From Candidatus Latescibacterota bacterium (lineage in GTDB: Bacteria; Latescibacterota; UBA2968; UBA8231): DNA of 64,000 nt. The DNA is taken from positions 1 through 64,000 of the forward strand of contig JAJEGS010000013.1 in assembly GCA_022819745.1 (NCBI GenBank), written 5' to 3'. The position numbers and the translations under genes are program-made. Positions 60,251-64,000 of the stretch are shown here, piece after piece (the first letter of the stretch is position 1; each line of letters starts with the position of its first letter). The notes under the pieces were generated by a model, which was given only the letters and a program-made list of their open reading frames with translations, was not told where the DNA came from and ran no database searches.

Positions 60251-61120
60251 CTATCCCTCAAAAAGCATACTCAGATCTAACGCCGGTGCCGAATGCGTCA
60301 GAGCGCCGATCGAGACGAGATCCACACCAGCGGCGGCGGCCTCGCGCACGGTTGCTAAGGTATAACCGCCAGTCGCTTCAATCTCAATAGCGGGATTGGC
60401 GGCGCGGATGAGCGCTACGGCCTTATGCAGAGTCGGCGCATCCATGTTGTCGAGCAGAATGCGGTCCGGGCGTCCCGCTAGAGCCTCCGCGACCTCCGCG
60501 AGATTTTCGGCTTCCACGTAGATCGGCGCTGCTTGACCCCGCGCCTCGCGGATGGCAGCGCGGACACCGCCCGCGGCCGCGGCGTGGTTTTCCTTGATCA
60601 GCACGGCGTCGTACAGACCCATGCGGTGATTGACGCCGCCACCCAAGCGCACGGCCCACTTCTGTAATTGCCGCCAACCCGGCGTGGTCTTGCGAGTGTC
60701 GGTGATGCGCGTAGCCGTGCCGCTTAGAGCCTCCACATAGCGGTGAGTCAGGGTGGCCACGCCCGAAAGCTGTTGCAAAAAATTGAGCGCGGTGCGCTCC
60801 CCAACCAAGAGCGAACGAGCGCGTCCCTGCAAGCGGACGAGAGTCTGGCCTTCTGCCACCTCGTCCCCGTCGGCAACCTCAGCACACACAGAAACGTCCT
60901 GGTCGAGACGAGCGAAGACCGCGCGGGCGACCTCAATGCCAGCGACGACGCCTGCTTGGCGGGCGATGATGCGGGCGCGAGCCTCGGCATCGCTCGCCAC
61001 GGTCCAAGCAGCGGTCAAATCGGCTGCTACATCTACAGCGCCGAGGTCTTCCCGCAAAGCTAACTCGATGAGCTGGTCATAAGCGGCGGGGGGCAATGGA
61101 GCAGAGTAGTTTATGGCCAT
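60251..61120 (-). CDS. nadC: Nicotinate-nucleotide pyrophosphorylase (carboxylating)
   Basis: 289 aa. Quinolinate + PRPP to nicotinate mononucleotide in NAD synthesis. Motifs: ALREDLGAVDVAADLTA, ALNFLQQLSGVATLTHRYVE, ITDTRKTTPGWRQLQKWAVR, LGGGVNHRMGLYDAVLIKEN, IEIEATGGYTLATVREAAAA and DLVSIGALTHSAPALDLSM. All residues around the PRPP/quinolinate pocket (RxxTPG, HR, K) are seen. Length is normal. It is convergent with the CYTH gene. Confidence 0.96.
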   Translation of the reverse strand: MAINYSAPLPPAAYDQLIELALREDLGAVDVAADLTAAWTVASDAEARARIIARQAGVVAGIEVARAVFARLDQDVSVCAEVADGDEVAEGQTLVRLQGRARSLLVGERTALNFLQQLSGVATLTHRYVEALSGTATRITDTRKTTPGWRQLQKWAVRLGGGVNHRMGLYDAVLIKENHAAAAGGVRAAIREARGQAAPIYVEAENLAEVAEALAGRPDRILLDNMDAPTLHKAVALIRAANPAIEIEATGGYTLATVREAAAAGVDLVSIGALTHSAPALDLSMLFEG

Positions 61121-61219
61121 TTTGTCTCCCGAAAGAAAGTTGCTGGTTCACAGAAAGTGAAAAATGTACGCAAAGTCTGATCACGCCGCTGACATTAGAC
61201 AGAAAATGCCCGGCAGTCT

Positions 61220-62938
61220 ATGTTTTTTAGTATGCCCACGCTCGTCCACGTCACGCACGAAGCCGTGCAGCAAGCCGGTGGCATCGGCACGGTCCTGCGC
61301 GGCCTGATCACCGCCCGCAGCTACCAGCGCCATTGCCAGCGCACCATCCTGCTCGGCCCCTTAACCGATCCAGACAGTGCCCAACCGCTCGGCCCGGACG
61401 GCGAGATCCTCTACGACGCCAGCCGCAACATCCGCGCCGCCGACGTCGCCAACCAGCTCAGTGCGGTCGAGCAAGAGTTTGGCGTGCGCTTGGTCTATGG
61501 TCGGCGCTTGCTGATCCAAGACGGCCACCGAGCCTCGCCCGAGGTGCTGCTAGTGGATGTGAGCCGCCCACCTCTGCGACTGAACGAATTCAAGCGCGAC
61601 CTATTCCTCCACTTTGGCCTCGAATCGCACCGCTACGAACACCACTGGGAATACGAGCAATACCTGCGCTTGGCTGAGCCGGGTTTCGCGGCCGTGCGCT
61701 CCCTAGTCGGAGACGCGCCCTTCTTGCTGCTAGCGCATGAATTCATGGGGCTAGGTACTGCCTTCAAGGCCCTGCTGAGCGGTGCATCGTGCAAGACCCT
61801 TTTCTACGCGCACGAAGTAGCCACCGTGCGGCCCTTGGTAGAGGAGCGACCCGGGCGCGACATTGCCTTTTACAATGCGCTGCGCCAAGCGCGCGCAAAC
61901 GACCAGTACATCGACGATCTATTCGGCCCGCAAGACGGCTATTTCAAACACGCCCTCGTCAGCCAAGCCTATCGTCTCGACGCAGTCCTCGCCGTCGGCG
62001 ATTGGGTGGAGGAGGAGTTGCGCTTTCTCGGGCCGGAATTCGCCGCTCGTCCCATCGACCTCGTGTACAACGGCGTACCGGCCGCCGAGTTGTCCGCAGC
62101 CGAGCGGGAGGCAGCGCGAAAAAAAGTGCAGGCCAGCGGAGCCGCGCTCTTAGGTTGGACCCCGGACCTGATCTTCACCCACGTCGCCCGCTTAGTCGAG
62201 AGCAAGGGGTTGTGGCGCGATTTGCTGGTGCTCGAACACCTCGACCGCCATCTGTGGGAGCGAGGGCAACGGGCCCTGTTTATCGCGTTGGCGACCGAGA
62301 CCGGTCGCCGCGACCCCGAGGACATCCAACGCATGGCCGCGTACGGTTGGCCCCTAGTCCATCGCGAGGGGGGGAGCGACCTCAGCAGCGGCGAGTTGAA
62401 GTTCGACCTTTTAGTCCGCGCCTTTAATGCGCGCACGCGCGCCGTCAAAGCGCTTTTCGTCAACCAATTCGGCTGGGATCAGCAAAGCTGCGCGTTCCTG
62501 CCAGCCAACGCGGAATTCGCCGATTTGCGCCGGGGCAGCGATGTGGAGTTCGGGCAGTCGATTTACGAGCCTTTCGGCATCTCTCAAGTCGAGTGCCTAA
62601 GCGCTGGTACCATCAGCGTGGTCAGCGATGTGTGCGGCTGCCGCGGCTTTGTGCGACAAGCGGCTGGTGAATCGGGATTGGACGGCTTTATCGAGGGAGC
62701 TTATACCCAACTCGCCGCAGCCGACCGCGCCGACCAGCCGATTGGTGCGCACGAACGCACACAGGCCGAAGCATTGCAAAGTCAGGTGGTGGCCAGCGCC
62801 TTGGCCGACCAGTTATCCACAGGCGCGGCCGGCCGCAAAAAGCTGCTTGTCGAAGGCTATGCCGCGGCCCAGCAGATGAGTTGGGAGCGCGTGGCCGAGG
62901 ATATGCTGTTGCCCGTTTTGCGGCGATTGGAGCAGTAA
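61220..62938 (+). CDS. Glycosyltransferase (GT-B, glycogen synthase-like)
   Basis: 572 aa. An N-terminal TLVHVTHEAVQQAGGIGTVL region with the GGIG glycine loop is followed by two Rossmann-like domains. Middle: FLLLAHEFMGLGTAFKALLS, LFYAHEVATVRPLVEERPGR, LVYNGVPAAELSAAEREAAR and IFTHVARLVESKGLWRDLLV. End: EFGQSIYEPFGISQVECLSA, GTISVVSDVCGC. It transfers a sugar from a nucleotide sugar; the acceptor is unknown. ATG 61220 or 61232; no clear ribosome site for either. The next gene starts 1 bp after its stop. Confidence 0.85.
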   Translation: MFFSMPTLVHVTHEAVQQAGGIGTVLRGLITARSYQRHCQRTILLGPLTDPDSAQPLGPDGEILYDASRNIRAADVANQLSAVEQEFGVRLVYGRRLLIQDGHRASPEVLLVDVSRPPLRLNEFKRDLFLHFGLESHRYEHHWEYEQYLRLAEPGFAAVRSLVGDAPFLLLAHEFMGLGTAFKALLSGASCKTLFYAHEVATVRPLVEERPGRDIAFYNALRQARANDQYIDDLFGPQDGYFKHALVSQAYRLDAVLAVGDWVEEELRFLGPEFAARPIDLVYNGVPAAELSAAEREAARKKVQASGAALLGWTPDLIFTHVARLVESKGLWRDLLVLEHLDRHLWERGQRALFIALATETGRRDPEDIQRMAAYGWPLVHREGGSDLSSGELKFDLLVRAFNARTRAVKALFVNQFGWDQQSCAFLPANAEFADLRRGSDVEFGQSIYEPFGISQVECLSAGTISVVSDVCGCRGFVRQAAGESGLDGFIEGAYTQLAAADRADQPIGAHERTQAEALQSQVVASALADQLSTGAAGRKKLLVEGYAAAQQMSWERVAEDMLLPVLRRLEQ

Positions 62939-62939
62939 C

Positions 62940-64000
62940 ATGGCTGGGTTGGCGATTGCACTCTCACTCTTGCTTGGCGGCTGCGTGCCCTTTATCGGCG
63001 GACGCGACCAAAGCCGTCAACTAGCAAGTGCGGCCCAAGACCTCGTGAAAATCGTCGAAGCCCAAGAGGGCGAGGTTGACTGGCTGGGCTTGCGCGACCC
63101 CGCTGGCGTGCAGACCGAGGAAACCAAGGTGCTCAACGACTACTTGCTGTCTGCGCTGATGAAGGCCGAGGTCGAGGTAGGACTGGTCGATACGACCGGG
63201 AAGCGGTGGCGCGACGAGGAATTAGTGGGTCTAAAGCAAGGAGGGCGCGCCGCGCTCGCGTTGGGCGGGCGGCTTGAAGCAGACGCCCCGTGGATGTACG
63301 TGCGAATGTTTTTAGTCGAGCGGAAAAGCGGCGAGCTAATGGCAGCTCGCACCACCCGCATCTTGGAGCGGGACTTGCTCCATGAACTCGCCTCGCGCGA
63401 GCTTGGAACCGACGCGAGTCATGGGCCGATTGAAGTGGATTTGCACCTGATTGCCAAACGCGAAGAAGGAGGCGTCGCCCAACTAATAGAACTAGCAGAG
63501 GGCGTGCAATTGCAACAAGGCGACCAGATGCAACTGCGCTTCAAGCTAAGCCGCGACGCCGAAGTCCACGCCTTGCTGTGTAGGTCTGACGGCGCGTTAG
63601 AGACCGTGTTTGACGAACAATTCGTCTATTCGGACATCGTCCAATACGCCCCCGGTGAGAACGATTGGATCACCTTCAACGAACTCGATCAAGTCTATAC
63701 CCTGTACTTCCTCGCCGGGCCGCAGCTATTGGCCGAAAACGCCGGGCCGTTCTACGAGCAATTCGCCATACTTGTCCGCGATGGCCAGATAAACCGCTTC
63801 GCCGGGCTGGAAATGCTCGATCAGACACTGATCGAATTTCTCCAGCGCCCCGAACCCATCGCGGTTTTGCGCGGCGACGAGGATATTTTCCTAGGCCAGC
63901 CAGAAACCATCGTGTACGACGACGGCAACACCCTGTCGAGCCAAGCGGAAATCCTCACCGGCTCCCCCGTGCTAGTGCGCGCCCTAAGTTTTTCCGTGCA
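62940..64000 (+). CDS. Lipoprotein with DUF4384-like features, 3' end outside window
   Basis: Open frame from ATG 62940 to the right edge (353 codons and 2 bases). Lipobox LLLGGC near residue 15 predicts a lipid-anchored envelope protein. The early part (DLVKIVEAQEGEVDWLGLRD) is helical; later LRFKLSRDAEVHALLCRSDG, ALETVFDEQFV and YTLYFLAGPQLLAENAGPFY fit a beta-rich DUF4384-like domain. The start is one base after the glycosyltransferase stop, so they form an operon. The function is unknown; the 3' end is missing. Confidence 0.8.
   Translation, partial: MAGLAIALSLLLGGCVPFIGGRDQSRQLASAAQDLVKIVEAQEGEVDWLGLRDPAGVQTEETKVLNDYLLSALMKAEVEVGLVDTTGKRWRDEELVGLKQGGRAALALGGRLEADAPWMYVRMFLVERKSGELMAARTTRILERDLLHELASRELGTDASHGPIEVDLHLIAKREEGGVAQLIELAEGVQLQQGDQMQLRFKLSRDAEVHALLCRSDGALETVFDEQFVYSDIVQYAPGENDWITFNELDQVYTLYFLAGPQLLAENAGPFYEQFAILVRDGQINRFAGLEMLDQTLIEFLQRPEPIAVLRGDEDIFLGQPETIVYDDGNTLSSQAEILTGSPVLVRALSFSV

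Overview
The window is about 64 kb of dense, GC-rich bacterial DNA with short intergenic gaps. No rRNA, tRNA or CRISPR array was seen. Several traits point to an uncultured environmental Gram-negative bacterium of the FCB/Latescibacterota/Poribacteria type: secreted proteins ending in FlgD-like Ig folds with the ITPNGDG signature, sulfatases, 2OG-Fe(II) and phytanoyl-CoA oxygenases, enolase-superfamily dehydratases, DUF3179 and DUF4159 proteins, Uma2 families and many toxin-antitoxin and restriction-modification (R-M) genes. This placement is inferred from gene content and is not a firm taxonomic call.

Layout. 0-3 kb: a secreted acidic-repeat/Ig-like protein (minus strand, runs off the left edge), a 2OG oxygenase and an M19 dipeptidase-like gene. 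3.3-4.1 kb: a decayed type II R-M system. 4.2-6.1 kb: an SDR plus SerC-like aminotransferase operon. 6.1-9.3 kb: tandem Uma2 genes, an atypical sulfatase-family gene and a VOC protein. 9.5-11.6 kb: a promoter, tiny ORFs, ssb and an RraA-like gene. 11.6-15.2 kb: a polyamine-type binding protein, peroxiredoxin, sugar isomerase and a zinc phospholipase/S1-P1 nuclease-like protein. 15.2-17.4 kb: an unrecognised two-gene membrane module (four-TM coiled-coil protein plus membrane-anchored VWA protein). 17.5-20.4 kb: an enolase-family enzyme, DUF3179 and SnoaL-like genes. 20.5-26.4 kb: three secreted discoidin/FlgD-Ig/CBM9-like proteins. 26.4-30.3 kb: a malate/lactate-type dehydrogenase, an acetolactate-synthase-like enzyme and DUF4159.

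30.5-38 kb is a defence/toxin-antitoxin island: vapBC, a frameshifted type III mod, a HEPN-like gene, a hicB-like gene, res, and a DUF4258/YgiT-like pair. Duplicated fragments of res and hicB lie towards its two ends. 38-42.4 kb: a canonical sulfatase, then thrS preceded by what looks like a complete threonine attenuator (37-aa leader peptide with ten consecutive Thr codons, a candidate antiterminator and an intrinsic terminator), then an M50-like membrane protease. 42.5-44.4 kb: a low-GC type II R-M system with a controller-type HTH protein and a palindromic operator, lodged between thrS/M50 and proS. 44.6-51 kb: proS, a dimethylformamidase-like protein, an epimerase, an enolase-family dehydratase and a phytanoyl-CoA dioxygenase. 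51-58.3 kb: a nucleotidyltransferase, a PIN toxin, an orphan protein with HK97-capsid-like features, an epimerase, a metallophosphoesterase and a giant CPBP protease with duplicated flanking modules. 58.4-64 kb: a Gfo/Idh/MocA enzyme, L7Ae-like and CYTH proteins, nadC, a glycosyltransferase and a lipoprotein that runs off the right edge.

The most notable items are the thrS attenuator, a 53-bp palindromic repeat whose second copy lies in frame inside a coding sequence, the VWA/four-TM module, the shuffled type III R-M island, the orphan capsid-like gene, and two edge-crossing genes found only by reading frames across the window ends.
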